DNA of 47,494 nt from an uncultured Collinsella sp. (GCA_900542905.1 UQPF01000017.1:1-47494); one strand, 5' to 3'; shown: positions 1 to 10,044, numbered from the stretch's first letter. Numbers and translations are program-made. The notes: generated from the sequence alone by a model not told the origin.

Positions 1-265
1 GCGTCAGCAGGTCAGTGGGTCATCGTCCCGGCATTCAGCATCAGGGTAGCGCTGCGACGCGGAAATCGCGCGCCGTTGCCGCGCCCCGCAGTGCCCGCTT
101 CCCCCGAGAACAATTATCAGTGCAGGTAGACAAGCCGTCATTTTACGGAAAACGCGGGTATGGATGGGGGCCCTGAGCTTAGCCCCGTAAACCGGCATAG
201 TTTTGAAATGGCATTAAATCGATAACAGCTATTTTGCTCTGTCGGAGCGGTTGGCCGTTGGGTAA
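1..265. other. non-coding left edge, no gene recognised
   Basis: I find no convincing gene here. A 64-codon minus-strand frame (4-198) has no ribosome binding site and no recognisable domain. The stretch 140-195 has short complementary words (TTTACGG and CCGTAAA; GGGGC and GCCCC), but they overlap and do not form a single clear structure. A small palindrome, GGGTAATTACCC at 260-271, overlaps the 3' end of the response regulator gene. Confidence 0.4.
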
Positions 266-895
266 TTACCCTCGCAGGTAGGCGATGGCGATCTGCGTGC
301 GGTTGCGTAGCCCCATTTTGGCTAGGATCGAGCTGATGTGGTTGCGCACGGTGCCTTCGCCCATGTAGGCGGTGGCGGCGATCTCCTTGTTGTCGAGGCC
401 GCGGGCGATGAGCTCGGCGACTTCGAACTCGCGGTCGGTTAGGCCGGCAAAGGCTGTGGGCCGGCGGGGCGCGTCGGCTTCGGTGCCCGCCCCATTAAAA
501 TCGATATCCTCGATCGCCTTGCCCTCGAGCACGCGTTTGCCATCCATGACCTGTGCCAACGCCGGCGGAATGGCGGCGACATCGGTCTTGATCAGGTAGC
601 CGCGGGCGCCCAGTTTAAGCGCCGACACAATGTACTCGTCATCCGAGAATGTCGTCAGAAACACCACGCGCGCCGTGGGGTCGCGCTCAAGGATTTCGCG
701 TGCCGCCGAAAGGCCGTCGCGTCCCGGCATCTGAATGTCGAGCAGCGCGATGTCGGGCGCGTGCTCGCTGTAGAGCGCGACCGCCTCGTCGCCATTGGCG
801 CCGGTGCCCACCACTTCGATCTGCGGCTGGGCGCCCAGGATAATCTTGAGCGAATCGACCACTAAGCGGTCGTCGTCGACAACGATGAGCCTCAT
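266..895 (-). CDS. NarL/LuxR-family response regulator
   Basis: Two-component response regulator of 209 aa. The receiver domain (about 1-120) starts MRLIVVDDD with acidic pocket residues at 7-9, the phospho-acceptor is Asp53 in ALLDIQMPG, and the conserved lysine lies in YLIKTD near 104. The C-terminal LuxR helix-turn-helix (about 145-205) has LTDREFEVAELIARGLDNKEIA. It is a DNA-binding transcription factor activated by the kinase encoded just upstream: the kinase stop and this start overlap as ATGA at 892-895, so translation is probably coupled. The pair is divergent from an ABC exporter cluster at 2235, which makes that cluster the likely target; this is inference from position. Family assignment is secure, the signal is unknown. 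Confidence 0.93.
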   Translation of the reverse strand: MRLIVVDDDRLVVDSLKIILGAQPQIEVVGTGANGDEAVALYSEHAPDIALLDIQMPGRDGLSAAREILERDPTARVVFLTTFSDDEYIVSALKLGARGYLIKTDVAAIPPALAQVMDGKRVLEGKAIEDIDFNGAGTEADAPRRPTAFAGLTDREFEVAELIARGLDNKEIAATAYMGEGTVRNHISSILAKMGLRNRTQIAIAYLRG

Positions 896-2037
896 CGGTC
901 CTCATCTCCTTGCTGTTTGGGAACGGTGGCAAACACGCGCCAGCCGCCGGCGCTGGCACGCGGGCCGGCGGTGAAGGTGCCGCCAAGCGCCTCGATGCGC
1001 TCGCGCATGGAGGCGAGCCCCATGCCCTCCGCAGCGCCGCGGCCGCTTGCTTGGACCCCGCCCGCGCCATCGTCGGTAACGACAAGCTGGTAAAACGACG
1101 GATGTTCCATGCATCGTACGGTGACGGTCTGGGCGCAAGCGTGGCGCATGGTATTGGAGAGTGCCTCGCGCAGGACCGCTGCAAAGCAGTTGGCGACATT
1201 TGCGGGCGCATGCTCGGCCAAGACTTCAAGCTCAATCTGCGGGCCGCCGTCCGAGCGCGCGCCTTCAACAATGCGTTCGAGCTGCACGGAAAGGTCGACG
1301 GCGTTGTCGTTGAGCGCGTGGACGCTGGTGCGCACAAGCTGGAGCGCCTCGTCAACCGTGCGTTTAACGTCGGCGAAATCGGCGGCGACGCCAGGCTCGT
1401 CGGCGTGGACCACGCGTAGGGCTTCGGCCTGCAGCGAGGCGCGCGTGAGCTGGTGCCCGACGTTATCGTGGATCTCGCGCGCGATGCGGGCGCGTTCGGC
1501 GAGCGTCGCGAGCTCGACTTCGTAGTCCTGGCGGTCGGCAAGGTCGCGGTTGCGCGCTTCGAGCGCGAGGGCTCGTTCTTGCAGCCCGTCGCGGGTACGG
1601 CGCATGCGCTGTTGCTCGCGCTCCAGCTGGGCGGTACGTAGCGATAGCAAGGTGGCGGCAACCGAAAGGATGGCGGTCAGCAGGAGCGTTCGGGTGGTGA
1701 GCGCGCCGCCGCGAAGGTCCGCGACAAGCGCGCAGACAAACACGGCGCCAATCGCCAGCGCGGGCCAGATGCGTTCACGGCGCACGCGTCGCGCGATGTC
1801 ATAGAGGGCGAGGGGCGCAAACGGCACAAACGGCGGTATAAAGACGGCCGCGATGATGTAAACGTAGCTCGCGGCCTCGCTTGCACGGCGCGTGCGTTCT
1901 CCCTGTGCCACCTCGGCCAGCGAGGTGGCAATAACGCCAAGGCAAAACGCCGCGACTAGGCGAGCGTCCACAGCAAGACCCATGGCGGCCGCAATACAGC
2001 ACGCCAGCACGATCGATTTGTCGAAAAGCCTGTTCAT
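892..2037 (-). CDS. membrane histidine kinase, NarL-type partner
   Basis: Sensor histidine kinase of 381 aa. The first 135 residues hold about five hydrophobic segments in pairs with short loops and no large extracellular domain, so the signal is probably sensed in the membrane. A coiled coil (about 135-175) leads to a HisKA_3 dimerisation domain with phospho-acceptor His190 in REIHDNVGHQL, then a HATPase domain with an N-box (LREALSNTMRHA) and G-boxes (DDGAGG, GMGLASMRERIEALGG). I start it at the ATG at 2037 (MNRLFDK) because the longer reading frame to 2199 is arginine-rich and runs through the divergent promoter region. It overlaps the regulator gene by 4 nt. Intramembrane-sensing kinases next to ABC exporters often respond to envelope-active drugs; that role is only inferred. 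Confidence 0.9.
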   Translation of the reverse strand: MNRLFDKSIVLACCIAAAMGLAVDARLVAAFCLGVIATSLAEVAQGERTRRASEAASYVYIIAAVFIPPFVPFAPLALYDIARRVRRERIWPALAIGAVFVCALVADLRGGALTTRTLLLTAILSVAATLLSLRTAQLEREQQRMRRTRDGLQERALALEARNRDLADRQDYEVELATLAERARIAREIHDNVGHQLTRASLQAEALRVVHADEPGVAADFADVKRTVDEALQLVRTSVHALNDNAVDLSVQLERIVEGARSDGGPQIELEVLAEHAPANVANCFAAVLREALSNTMRHACAQTVTVRCMEHPSFYQLVVTDDGAGGVQASGRGAAEGMGLASMRERIEALGGTFTAGPRASAGGWRVFATVPKQQGDEDR

Positions 2038-2100
2038 ACGGGTATTGTACGCGAAGCCGCGCGTGGTGGAGGGGCCGCCTGCGCAACTGTGACATTCCTC

Positions 2101-2166
2101 CCACGCGGCAAATCGGGGGCGTCGGCAGGCCACGCGGCCAAGCCTCGCACTCGTGACAAAGCTCAC
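2101..2166. promoter_or_regulatory. candidate operator region between kinase and ABC operon
   Basis: The 197-bp divergent spacer contains a 9-bp direct repeat CCACGCGGC at 2101-2109 and 2130-2138, and an inverted pair GTGA/TCAC at 2153-2156 and 2163-2166. Either could be the binding site of the adjacent LuxR-type regulator. No clear sigma-70 promoter could be placed, so this is a weak call. Confidence 0.3.
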
Positions 2167-2234
2167 TGGTGCGCGCCGGCGGCTCCTGCGATGATGCAAT
2201 CGTACCGGGCCGCAATCAACGGAAGGGCCGCCTC

Positions 2235-3173
2235 ATGACAGACATCGTCCACGTCGAAAACCTCGTCAAGCGCTATGACGATCTTATCGCGCTCGACCAC
2301 TTTAACCTGAGCATCGCCCCCGGCGAGATCTTTGGCCTGCTCGGCCCCAACGGCTCGGGCAAAACCACGTCCATCAACTGTATCCTGCAGCTGCTTGCCT
2401 ACGATAAGGGCACCATCGAGTTGTTCGGCGAGCCCATGACGCCCGCCCGCTACGACCTCAAGCGCCGCATCGGTGTGGTGCCGCAGCAGGTGGCGGTGTT
2501 CGACGAGCTCACCGTGCGCGAGAATATCGACTATTTCTGCAGCCTTTACGTTAGCGACCGTAAGCGCCGCCGTGCGCTGGTGGACGAGGCGATCGACTTT
2601 GTCGGCCTGGGCGACTTTGCCAAGTTCCGCCCCTGCAAGCTCTCGGGCGGCCTGGCACGTCGCCTCAACATTGCCTGCGGCATTGCGCACAAGCCCGAGC
2701 TCATCTTCTTTGACGAGCCCACGGTGGCAGTCGACCCGCAGAGTCGCAACGCCATCCTGGAGGGCATCTGCCGCTTGCGCGACGAGGGCGCCACGGTGGT
2801 GTATACCAGCCATTACATGGAGGAAGTCGAGCAGATTTGCAGCCGCATCATGATCATGGACGGCGGACGTGTGCTGGCGCAGGGCACCAATGACGAGCTC
2901 AAACGCATGATTCAAATGGGCGAGCGCGTGACGGTCGAGGTCGGCGCCGTCGAGACCGCCACGGTCGAGCGGCTGCGCGCCCTCGAGCACGTGCTTTCGG
3001 TTGAGCTGTCCGGCGGCGAGCTCGTCTGCACCTGCGAAGCGAGCCCGCACAATTTGGTCGACATCCTCGACACGCTGCGCGCCGCCGACGTGGCGCTCGG
3101 CCGCGTGTGGAGCGAGCCGCCGACCCTCAACGACGTGTTCCTCGAGATCACCGGCCGCGAGCTGCGCGACTAG
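2235..3173 (+). CDS. ABC transporter ATP-binding protein (ABC-2 exporter)
   Basis: ATPase subunit of 312 aa for an ABC-2 type exporter, DrrA/CcmA-like. Walker A is GPNGSGKT (37-44), the Q-loop lies in VVPQQVAVFDELTV, the signature is LSGGLARRLN and Walker B is LIFFDEPTVAVDP, followed by the switch histidine in YTSHYMEE. The C-terminal ~80 residues form the accessory domain usual in this subgroup. The ATG at 2235 is preceded by GGAAGGG at good spacing; longer frames upstream run into the promoter region. Two permease genes follow 9 nt downstream and in overlap, so the three genes encode one exporter. The substrate is not visible in the sequence; drugs, peptides or lipids are typical for this family. 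Confidence 0.93.
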   Translation: MTDIVHVENLVKRYDDLIALDHFNLSIAPGEIFGLLGPNGSGKTTSINCILQLLAYDKGTIELFGEPMTPARYDLKRRIGVVPQQVAVFDELTVRENIDYFCSLYVSDRKRRRALVDEAIDFVGLGDFAKFRPCKLSGGLARRLNIACGIAHKPELIFFDEPTVAVDPQSRNAILEGICRLRDEGATVVYTSHYMEEVEQICSRIMIMDGGRVLAQGTNDELKRMIQMGERVTVEVGAVETATVERLRALEHVLSVELSGGELVCTCEASPHNLVDILDTLRAADVALGRVWSEPPTLNDVFLEITGRELRD

Positions 3174-3182
3174 GGGGCAGTC

Positions 3183-4370
3183 ATGTTCAACACCATCATC
3201 ACTACGGTCAAGACGCTGCTGCGCCGGCCGAGCACGTGGGTCTGGGGCGCGATCTTTCCCATTGCGCTTTCCACGATGTTCATGTTTATGTTCGCGAACC
3301 TCAGCTCCGACGGCAAGATCGACCCGGTGCCGGTTGCCGTCGTGTCGGACGAGGCCTGGGACGCCTCGACCTTTAAGGACGTGGCGACCTCGCTTGCCAA
3401 GGAGAGCGACGACCAACTGCTCGAGATCCACGAGTGCGACGACGCAGCCGATGCGAACCGTGCGCTCAAGGCCGGCGAGGTCGCGGGCATCTATGCGGTC
3501 GACGACGCGGGTACGCCCAAACTCACGCTGCTTTCGAGCTATGACAGCTCGCGTGCGTCGTCGGTGCTCACCGACCGCAGCATTCTGGAAACGGTGGCAA
3601 GCTCGTATACACAAAATGCCGAGCTCATGTCCCAGATTGCCCAGGACAACCCGGCGGCGCTCGCCGACCCGGAGGCGGTTGCGCGCGCCCTGTCGCTCGA
3701 GGGCAGTACCCGCCGCGTAAGCCTGACACGCACCACACCCGATGGCACGGTCATCTACTATTACGCGCTCTTTGGCCTGGTCGCGATGATGTCTGCCGAG
3801 TTTGCCGCCTTGAGCGTCGTCGATCTGCAGCCCAATCTGTCGGGCCTTGGCGCGCGTCGCTGCGTGGGCGGCCTTTCCAAGACGGCGTCGCTGGCCGGCA
3901 TCTTTGTCGGCTCGTGGCTGGTTTCCTTCGCCTCGATGGCGATCGCAATCGGCTACGTGCGCCTGGTCGTGGGCGTCGACTTTGGCGGGCGCGAGGGGCT
4001 GTGTCTGGTGGGCGGCGCCGCTTCCGCGCTTGCCGCCACGGGCCTGGGACTCTTTGTGGGCACACTTCCCGTTAAGGGCGGCAAGGCGTCCAAGTCCGGC
4101 ATCCTCACGGGCTTTGCTACCACGTGCGCCCTGTTCGCCGGCCTCTACGGCGAGCCGGCGATGGCGCTTGCCGACGACGTCGCCCGCGCCTGCCCGGCCG
4201 AGTGCTGGTTCAACCCCGTCAAGCTCATCTGCGACATGTTCAATCGCCTGTATTTCTTTGAGGACCTGGGGCCCTTCGCTGTTCGCGCGGGCGCGCTCGT
4301 CCTGATGGCCCTGGTGTTTGTCGCCGCCGCTACGCTGATCTTTGGAAGGAGTCGCTATGAGCACCTTTAA
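3183..4370 (+). CDS. ABC-2 type permease, first subunit
   Basis: Membrane subunit of 395 aa. It has one N-terminal transmembrane helix (about 17-37), an extracytoplasmic domain of roughly 150 residues rich in Asp, Ser and Ala, then five or six helices in the second half (from about 190), the standard ABC-2 permease plan. The gene starts 9 nt after the ATPase stop. Its last 14 nt overlap the start of the second permease gene, whose Shine-Dalgarno lies inside this frame. Two different permeases of the same plan suggest a heterodimeric pore served by the upstream ATPase. Confidence 0.88.
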   Translation: MFNTIITTVKTLLRRPSTWVWGAIFPIALSTMFMFMFANLSSDGKIDPVPVAVVSDEAWDASTFKDVATSLAKESDDQLLEIHECDDAADANRALKAGEVAGIYAVDDAGTPKLTLLSSYDSSRASSVLTDRSILETVASSYTQNAELMSQIAQDNPAALADPEAVARALSLEGSTRRVSLTRTTPDGTVIYYYALFGLVAMMSAEFAALSVVDLQPNLSGLGARRCVGGLSKTASLAGIFVGSWLVSFASMAIAIGYVRLVVGVDFGGREGLCLVGGAASALAATGLGLFVGTLPVKGGKASKSGILTGFATTCALFAGLYGEPAMALADDVARACPAECWFNPVKLICDMFNRLYFFEDLGPFAVRAGALVLMALVFVAAATLIFGRSRYEHL

Positions 4371-5562
4371 GACCGCGCTTCGCATGGCGCTGGCGCACCC
4401 GTTCTACCTGCTCATCTATACGGTGTTCATCTCGCTCATGGGCGTATTCATCGCGGCATCGGTGAGCTGGAACTCGTCGCAGCTCACCGAGTACAAGCCC
4501 TACGATGCCAACGTGATCGTGGTCGACCGCGACGACAGCGACCTTTCGCGTGCGCTTACCAAGCATTTGGGTTCGCGTTTTGAGCTGGTCACGGGCATCG
4601 GCGACGATACGTACGACCTTGCGGACGCGCTCTCCAAGAGCAACAGCGCCAAGGGCAGCGCCGACTGCGTGTTCTTTATCCCGGAGGAGTTTGAGGACGA
4701 CCTCGTTGCGGCTGCCCGCGCGGGGGAGGCCCTGCCCAAGCTCGACGTGACCTACGGTTCCGGCACCATGGCGGCGGCGCTTTCGTCTGCCGAGGCCTCG
4801 CGCTGGATCTCGCTCGCGGGCGCTGCGGCGGCGCTTGGGCCCGCTGCTTCTAACGGCGACGTTGCCAAGGCCGCCGAGCATGCCGCTGCAAAGCGCGCGG
4901 AGGTCCAGATCGAGCAGGTCAAGGTCGACTCGACGGCTGCCGCCACGCTCGAGTCGTATTTCAACTTTGGCGCGTACGCGATTATCTCGTCGGTCATCGT
5001 ATCGGTGGGGTTGGTGTTCTCGGGCATGAACGAGCCCGAGCGCGTGCGTCGTATGGATGCCGGCCCGGTCTCCGAGCGCCAGCGCTCGCTTGCCGTGTTC
5101 GCGGCTGCCGCTGTGCTCACCGTCTGCATCTGGTTTGTGTCGAGCATGATGGGCGTCGTGGGCTTTGCCGGCGCGGTTGCCGAGGTCGGCGTGGGTCGTG
5201 TGTGCCTGGCGCTGGCGGCGACGTTTGCCCTGGCGTGCACGCCTCTGGCCGTTGGCTTTGCGCTGTCGAGCCTGGGTGCGCGCGAGGAGCTGCTTAACGG
5301 TGTGGGCAACCTGCTCGGCATGCTCATGACGTTTTTGGGCGGCGCTTGGATGCCGCTGTCGCTGATGGGCTCGGCCGTGCAGACGGTGGCGCACTTTGTG
5401 CCGACGTATTGGGTGAACGATGCGATTGGCAAAGCGCTCGCTTCGGATCTGACGTCCACCGTGTTGGGCGACATCGCCTGCGACCTGGGCGTCACCGTGC
5501 TCTTCGCCGCCGCCATTGCCGCCGTAGGCCTGGCCCTCTCACGCGCCAAATCCCGCGCCTAG
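4357..5562 (+). CDS. ABC-2 type permease, second subunit
   Basis: Second membrane subunit of 401 aa. It has the same plan as its neighbour: helix at about 13-33, extracytoplasmic domain to about 205, then helices near 210-230, 250-275, 290-315, 320-345 and 375-395. The ATG at 4357 is chosen over one at 4342 because GGAAGGA sits at 4344-4350, just upstream. It overlaps the end of the previous gene by 14 nt. With the 2235 ATPase and the 3183 permease it should make a complete exporter. The spacing to the next ATPase gene (81 nt, with its own Shine-Dalgarno) suggests a second transcription unit or a loosely coupled one. Confidence 0.88.
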   Translation: MSTFKTALRMALAHPFYLLIYTVFISLMGVFIAASVSWNSSQLTEYKPYDANVIVVDRDDSDLSRALTKHLGSRFELVTGIGDDTYDLADALSKSNSAKGSADCVFFIPEEFEDDLVAAARAGEALPKLDVTYGSGTMAAALSSAEASRWISLAGAAAALGPAASNGDVAKAAEHAAAKRAEVQIEQVKVDSTAAATLESYFNFGAYAIISSVIVSVGLVFSGMNEPERVRRMDAGPVSERQRSLAVFAAAAVLTVCIWFVSSMMGVVGFAGAVAEVGVGRVCLALAATFALACTPLAVGFALSSLGAREELLNGVGNLLGMLMTFLGGAWMPLSLMGSAVQTVAHFVPTYWVNDAIGKALASDLTSTVLGDIACDLGVTVLFAAAIAAVGLALSRAKSRA

Positions 5563-5643
5563 TCTGAAATAAATCCTAGGCCTCGCCCCAAAATAGTTCG
5601 CCAAGGTTTACTATTACGTTCATAAAGTAGTACGAGGCTAACA

Positions 5644-6369
<726 letters not shown>

Positions 6370-6377
6370 GCGGCGCC

Positions 6378-9044
6378 ATGACACCTCTCGCAAAACGTCT
6401 CCCGCGCGAGCTGCGCCGCAATATCGGCAAGTACCTGGGCATCTTCTTGCTTATGTGCGGAAGCATCGCTCTCACCTCGGGCTTTTTGCTCGCAGCGCAT
6501 TCCATCGGCTGCCTTATCGACGACATGCGCGATGCGTACACGATTGAGGACGGCCGCGTGACCACCTCCTTCGAGGCCACCGACGATCAACTCAAGGCCG
6601 CCGAGGATGCAGCCGGCGACGTCGGCGGCGTCACGCTCTACAAGAATTTCTCCATCGACGCCATCATCAAAAAGGCCGCTGGCGACGATGGCACCAAGCG
6701 CACGCTGCGCACCTATGCGCACCGCAGCAAGGTCGATATCGCGTCCTACTGTGAGGGCAAGGAACCCAAGGCGGATGACGAGGTGGCCATCGACCGTGTC
6801 TTTGCCACCAATAACGACCTCGCCGTGGGCGATAAGGTCGAGCTTGAGGGCCGCACCTACACCATCTGCGGCATCATGACCCAGCCCGATAGCCAGGCGC
6901 TGTTCCTCAACAATTCGGACTTTACGGTGAACACCATCACCTATGGCGTGGCCGAGGTCACCGACGCCGGCTTTGCCGCGCTCGAGGATGCCGGCGGCGC
7001 GCCTGCCTACACCTACTCCTTCACCTTTACCGATCGCGATCTTTCCACCGCAGACCGCATCGACGCCGAGCAAGATATGGTCGAGGCGCTGACCGATGCC
7101 GATGCGCGCGTGGACGATCTGATCGATGCCGATTCCAATCAGGGCATTGGCTATGCGCGCGACGACGTGAACGGCGACTCCATGATGTGGATGACGCTGC
7201 TCGACATCATCATCGTGATCATGGCGTTCGTCTTTGTGGTCCTTACCGACGCCACCATCGAGGAGGAGAGCGCCATCATCGGCACGCTGCTCGCCAGCGG
7301 CTATCGTCGACGCGAGATCGTGCTGCACTACCTTGCGCTTCCCGCTATCGTGGGCGTGGTCGCGGCGCTTTTGGGCACTGCGCTCGGCGTTGTGTTCTTT
7401 ACCGAGCCCATGCGCAGCCTCTATTACGGTTCGTATGGCCTGCCGCCCTTCCAGGTGCACTGGAGCTGGGAGATCTTTGTGAAGTGCGCCGTGGTTCCCG
7501 CCGCCGCGCTCATCCTCATCACGCTGGTGGGCCTGCTTCGCAAGATGGGCAAGACGCCGTTGCAGTTCCTTCGTCACGAGGCGAGTGGCAAATCGGGCAC
7601 CAAGCGCGGCTTGCAGCTGCCGGAGCGCATGGGTTTTGTTTCCCGCTTCCGCCTGCGTATCTTCCTGCGCAACCTGGGCAACTTCGCCACGCTCTTCGTG
7701 GGCATTGCGTTTGCCTCGCTGCTGCTGCTCTTTGGCCTGGCGATTCTGCCCACGATGACGCACTACGCGGACAACCTGGAGACAAGCCTGGTCGCCGAGC
7801 ACCAGTACACGCTCAAGGCGCCGCTGGAGCTCGAGGGCACTGCCGAGGAGCGCGAGCAGTGGTCGGCACTCGAGCGCTTGCAGTCGGTTGACGGCGCGCT
7901 GCTTTCCGCCGCTCAGGATGCCGATGACGAGCTTGACGACGCGGCCGATGCGGCGCAGACAGCAGCCGATGCCGCGACCAGCGCTCCGTCTGCCGAGAAC
8001 CTGGCCGCAGCGCAGGATGCGCTTGCCAAGGTCCAGGACAAGAAGGATGCGCTCTACGCGCGCCTTGACGATCTTGCCGATGCCCTCGGCTGCGACCGCG
8101 GCGAGGCTATCGACCTGATCGACAAGGCCTCTAAGATCGACACCGACAACGATGATATCCACCCGGTCAACACGATCGACAACGGTGCAGGCGCAATCGC
8201 GCAGGCCGAGAAATACGCCGTCTACCAGCTGCAATACGATCGCGGCGACGGAAATGGCGAGGAGACGATTTCCGTCTACGGCATCTCGCCCGATTCGCGC
8301 TATTGGAAAGACCTCAACGTCGGCGACGGACGCGTCGTCTTTGGCGGCGGCCTGCTCGACAAGTTTGGCTGGAGCGAGGGCCAGAAGGTCACGCTCATCG
8401 ACAAGTACGAGGGCGAGCATTATTCCCTTGAGTACGCGGGCAAGGGCTGTGCCTGGGGCTCCAAGTCGGACATGAATATCTATATGAGTATCGACGACTT
8501 TAACGAGCTGTTCGACAACGACGCCGCCTACTTTAACGGCTATGTGAGCGACGAGAAGCTCGACCTCGATGCTCGTTACTTTGCCGGCGACACCACGCCC
8601 GACGACATGCGGGCCGTGGGCGACCAGTTCATCGGCATGATGAGCAAAATGATCGGAATGATGATCGGGCTCGCGGTGTTTATCTTCCTGCTGTTTATGT
8701 ACCTGCTGACCAAGGCGGTGATCGACCACAGCGCCCGTTCGATCAGCTACATGAAAGTCTTTGGCTATCGCGATAGCGAGATCTCGCATCTGTACATCCG
8801 CTCGATCACGCTGTGCGTGGCGGCGTCGCTCGTGCTGAGCCTGCCGGTCATTATTGGCTCGCTCACGGCCATCTTCCGCTCGATGCTGCTCGCCTACAAC
8901 GGCAATATCGAGATCTACGTGCCCGCTTGGTCCATGGCTGCATGCGTCGGCATTGGCTTTGCGACCTATCTGGTCGTGGCACTGCTGCACACGCGCTCCA
9001 TCAAGCGCGTGAGCCTCTCCGAGGCGCTGAAGGTCCAGGAATAG
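6378..9044 (+). CDS. FtsX-like ABC permease, large
   Basis: Membrane protein of 888 aa with two FtsX-type halves. A helix near 20-40 is followed by an extracytoplasmic domain to about 270, three helices (about 275-395), another helix near 440-460, a long second extracytoplasmic region (about 465-750), and three C-terminal helices (about 755-885). The second extracytoplasmic region contains an Ala/Asp-rich coiled coil (about 515-575). This is the usual architecture of the large FtsX permeases of Gram-positive gut bacteria, paired with a MacB-type ATPase. ATG 6378 is used; the frame also opens from a TTG inside the previous gene. A strong terminator follows. Likely roles are peptide or antibiotic export or envelope remodelling; nothing in the sequence separates these. 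Confidence 0.9.
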   Translation: MTPLAKRLPRELRRNIGKYLGIFLLMCGSIALTSGFLLAAHSIGCLIDDMRDAYTIEDGRVTTSFEATDDQLKAAEDAAGDVGGVTLYKNFSIDAIIKKAAGDDGTKRTLRTYAHRSKVDIASYCEGKEPKADDEVAIDRVFATNNDLAVGDKVELEGRTYTICGIMTQPDSQALFLNNSDFTVNTITYGVAEVTDAGFAALEDAGGAPAYTYSFTFTDRDLSTADRIDAEQDMVEALTDADARVDDLIDADSNQGIGYARDDVNGDSMMWMTLLDIIIVIMAFVFVVLTDATIEEESAIIGTLLASGYRRREIVLHYLALPAIVGVVAALLGTALGVVFFTEPMRSLYYGSYGLPPFQVHWSWEIFVKCAVVPAAALILITLVGLLRKMGKTPLQFLRHEASGKSGTKRGLQLPERMGFVSRFRLRIFLRNLGNFATLFVGIAFASLLLLFGLAILPTMTHYADNLETSLVAEHQYTLKAPLELEGTAEEREQWSALERLQSVDGALLSAAQDADDELDDAADAAQTAADAATSAPSAENLAAAQDALAKVQDKKDALYARLDDLADALGCDRGEAIDLIDKASKIDTDNDDIHPVNTIDNGAGAIAQAEKYAVYQLQYDRGDGNGEETISVYGISPDSRYWKDLNVGDGRVVFGGGLLDKFGWSEGQKVTLIDKYEGEHYSLEYAGKGCAWGSKSDMNIYMSIDDFNELFDNDAAYFNGYVSDEKLDLDARYFAGDTTPDDMRAVGDQFIGMMSKMIGMMIGLAVFIFLLFMYLLTKAVIDHSARSISYMKVFGYRDSEISHLYIRSITLCVAASLVLSLPVIIGSLTAIFRSMLLAYNGNIEIYVPAWSMAACVGIGFATYLVVALLHTRSIKRVSLSEALKVQE

Positions 9045-9056
9045 AGAACCGCCCGC

Positions 9057-9100
9057 ACGCGGGGGCACGAACCGAAGGAAGGGTGCCCCCGCGTTATTTG
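9057..9100 (+). terminator. Rho-independent terminator
   Basis: Perfect 12-bp stem ACGCGGGGGCAC / GTGCCCCCGCGT (9057-9068 and 9083-9094) with a 14-nt loop, followed by TATTTG. It closes the FtsX exporter operon before the methyltransferase gene. Confidence 0.75.
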
Positions 9101-9163
9101 CCCGCCAGGCCCGACGTGGGCAAACGCGCGCAACGTCAGACTTCCCCGAACAGAAGGAGACCC

Positions 9164-9808
9164 ATGGCAAGATCGGCAGAGGAGCTCAAGCAGCTCTCCA
9201 TCAAGGAGTTCACCGAGGCGGCAAAGGTCTACGAATCCGGCCATGCCGGCATTTACGAGATGTGCAAGGACGACTATCCGCAAATGCTCGAGGAGCTTGA
9301 GCTCGAACCGTTCGAGGACGCGCTCGACGTGGGCTGTGGAACCGGAGCCGTCCTAGAACTGCTCCACGCCCGGTACCCCAGCAAGCACTTGACTGGACTC
9401 GACCTCACACCCGGGATGATCGACGTCGCCCGGGCAAAGCAGCTCGATAACGTCAGCTTTGTCGTCGGAGACGCGGAGGCACTGCCCTTCGAGCCCCGGA
9501 GCTTCGACGCCGTGCTCTGCTCCAACAGCTTCCACCACTACCCGCATCCGGAGAGATTTTTCGCCGAGGTGGCACGCGTCCTTCGGCCCGGCGGGCGACT
9601 GGTCCTTCGCGACTACACCTCGAACGATGTCGCGGTCTGGCTCATGAACAACATCGAGCTACCGCTGGCACGCCTCTTGGGCCATGGCGACGTGCGCATC
9701 CTCAAGCTGTCCGAGCTACGCGCGCTCGTCGAGGAATCCGGGCTCACCCCGCTCAAGCTCGAGGCACAGAAGGGATTCCGCGCGCATCTGGTCGCGCAAA
9801 AGGGCTAG
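9164..9808 (+). CDS. class I SAM-dependent methyltransferase
   Basis: Methyltransferase of 214 aa. Motif I is LDVGCGTGAVLELL, motif II the acidic end of LTGLDLTPGM, and motif IV VLCSNSFHHYPHPERF, followed by the post-motif LRPGGRLVLRDY: the UbiE/Methyltransf_11 fold. The C-terminal ~50 residues carry a short helical cap. The substrate cannot be read from the sequence. The ATG at 9164 has AAGGAGA upstream; a long in-frame extension reaching back to 8813 is rejected because it overlaps the FtsX gene and its terminator. It is probably expressed as a single gene. Confidence 0.88.
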   Translation: MARSAEELKQLSIKEFTEAAKVYESGHAGIYEMCKDDYPQMLEELELEPFEDALDVGCGTGAVLELLHARYPSKHLTGLDLTPGMIDVARAKQLDNVSFVVGDAEALPFEPRSFDAVLCSNSFHHYPHPERFFAEVARVLRPGGRLVLRDYTSNDVAVWLMNNIELPLARLLGHGDVRILKLSELRALVEESGLTPLKLEAQKGFRAHLVAQKG

Positions 9809-9812
9809 CGGT

Positions 9813-9936
9813 CCGCGCCAGGACGCTCCGTCACGCCAGGGCACGCCGCCACGCCAGGGCACACCATCAAACCAGATTGTGGCCACGCCAGAACGCGCCG
9901 CCAAACCAAGGCGCGCCGCCACAAACGTGACGGCGC
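9813..9936. repeat. 18-bp degenerate tandem array
   Basis: About seven units with an 18-bp period; two clear ones are TCACGCCAGGGCACGCCG (9831) and CCACGCCAGGGCACACCA (9849). Later units at 9883, 9901 and 9919 are more diverged, and one spacing is 16 instead of 18. It begins just after the methyltransferase stop codon. It is a minisatellite-like array without spacers, so not CRISPR. Confidence 0.7.
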
Positions 9937-9985
9937 GTCCCTCTTACCAGATGCCGGTGATTCGCCGGTCTGCCGGTCGGGTTGG

Positions 9986-10035
9986 CAAGGACTGTCCCCA
10001 GCTGCCGGCAGGAAAGGAACGTCCCTAGCTGCCAG
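9986..10035. repeat. GTCCC-core element pair (CTGCC type)
   Basis: Two related words, CTGTCCCCAGCTGCCGG and ACGTCCCTAGCTGCCAGG, lie about 30 bp apart. The word AGGAACGTCCC here recurs at 18513-18523 inside a different palindrome, and GTGTCCCTAACTGCCGG occurs at 22383-22398. Confidence 0.55.
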
Positions 10036-10044
10036 GCGGCGAGG

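Noticed and set aside
4..198. 64-codon minus-strand frame at the left edge
   Set aside because: No Shine-Dalgarno, no domain and no context support.
2163..4385. 740-codon open frame on the minus strand
   Set aside because: It lies opposite the ABC ATPase and permease genes, has a His/Arg/Gly-rich composition and no domain; it is a by-product of high GC content.
9813..9936. Possible CRISPR array
   Set aside because: Units are contiguous and degenerate with no spacers, and no cas gene is nearby.
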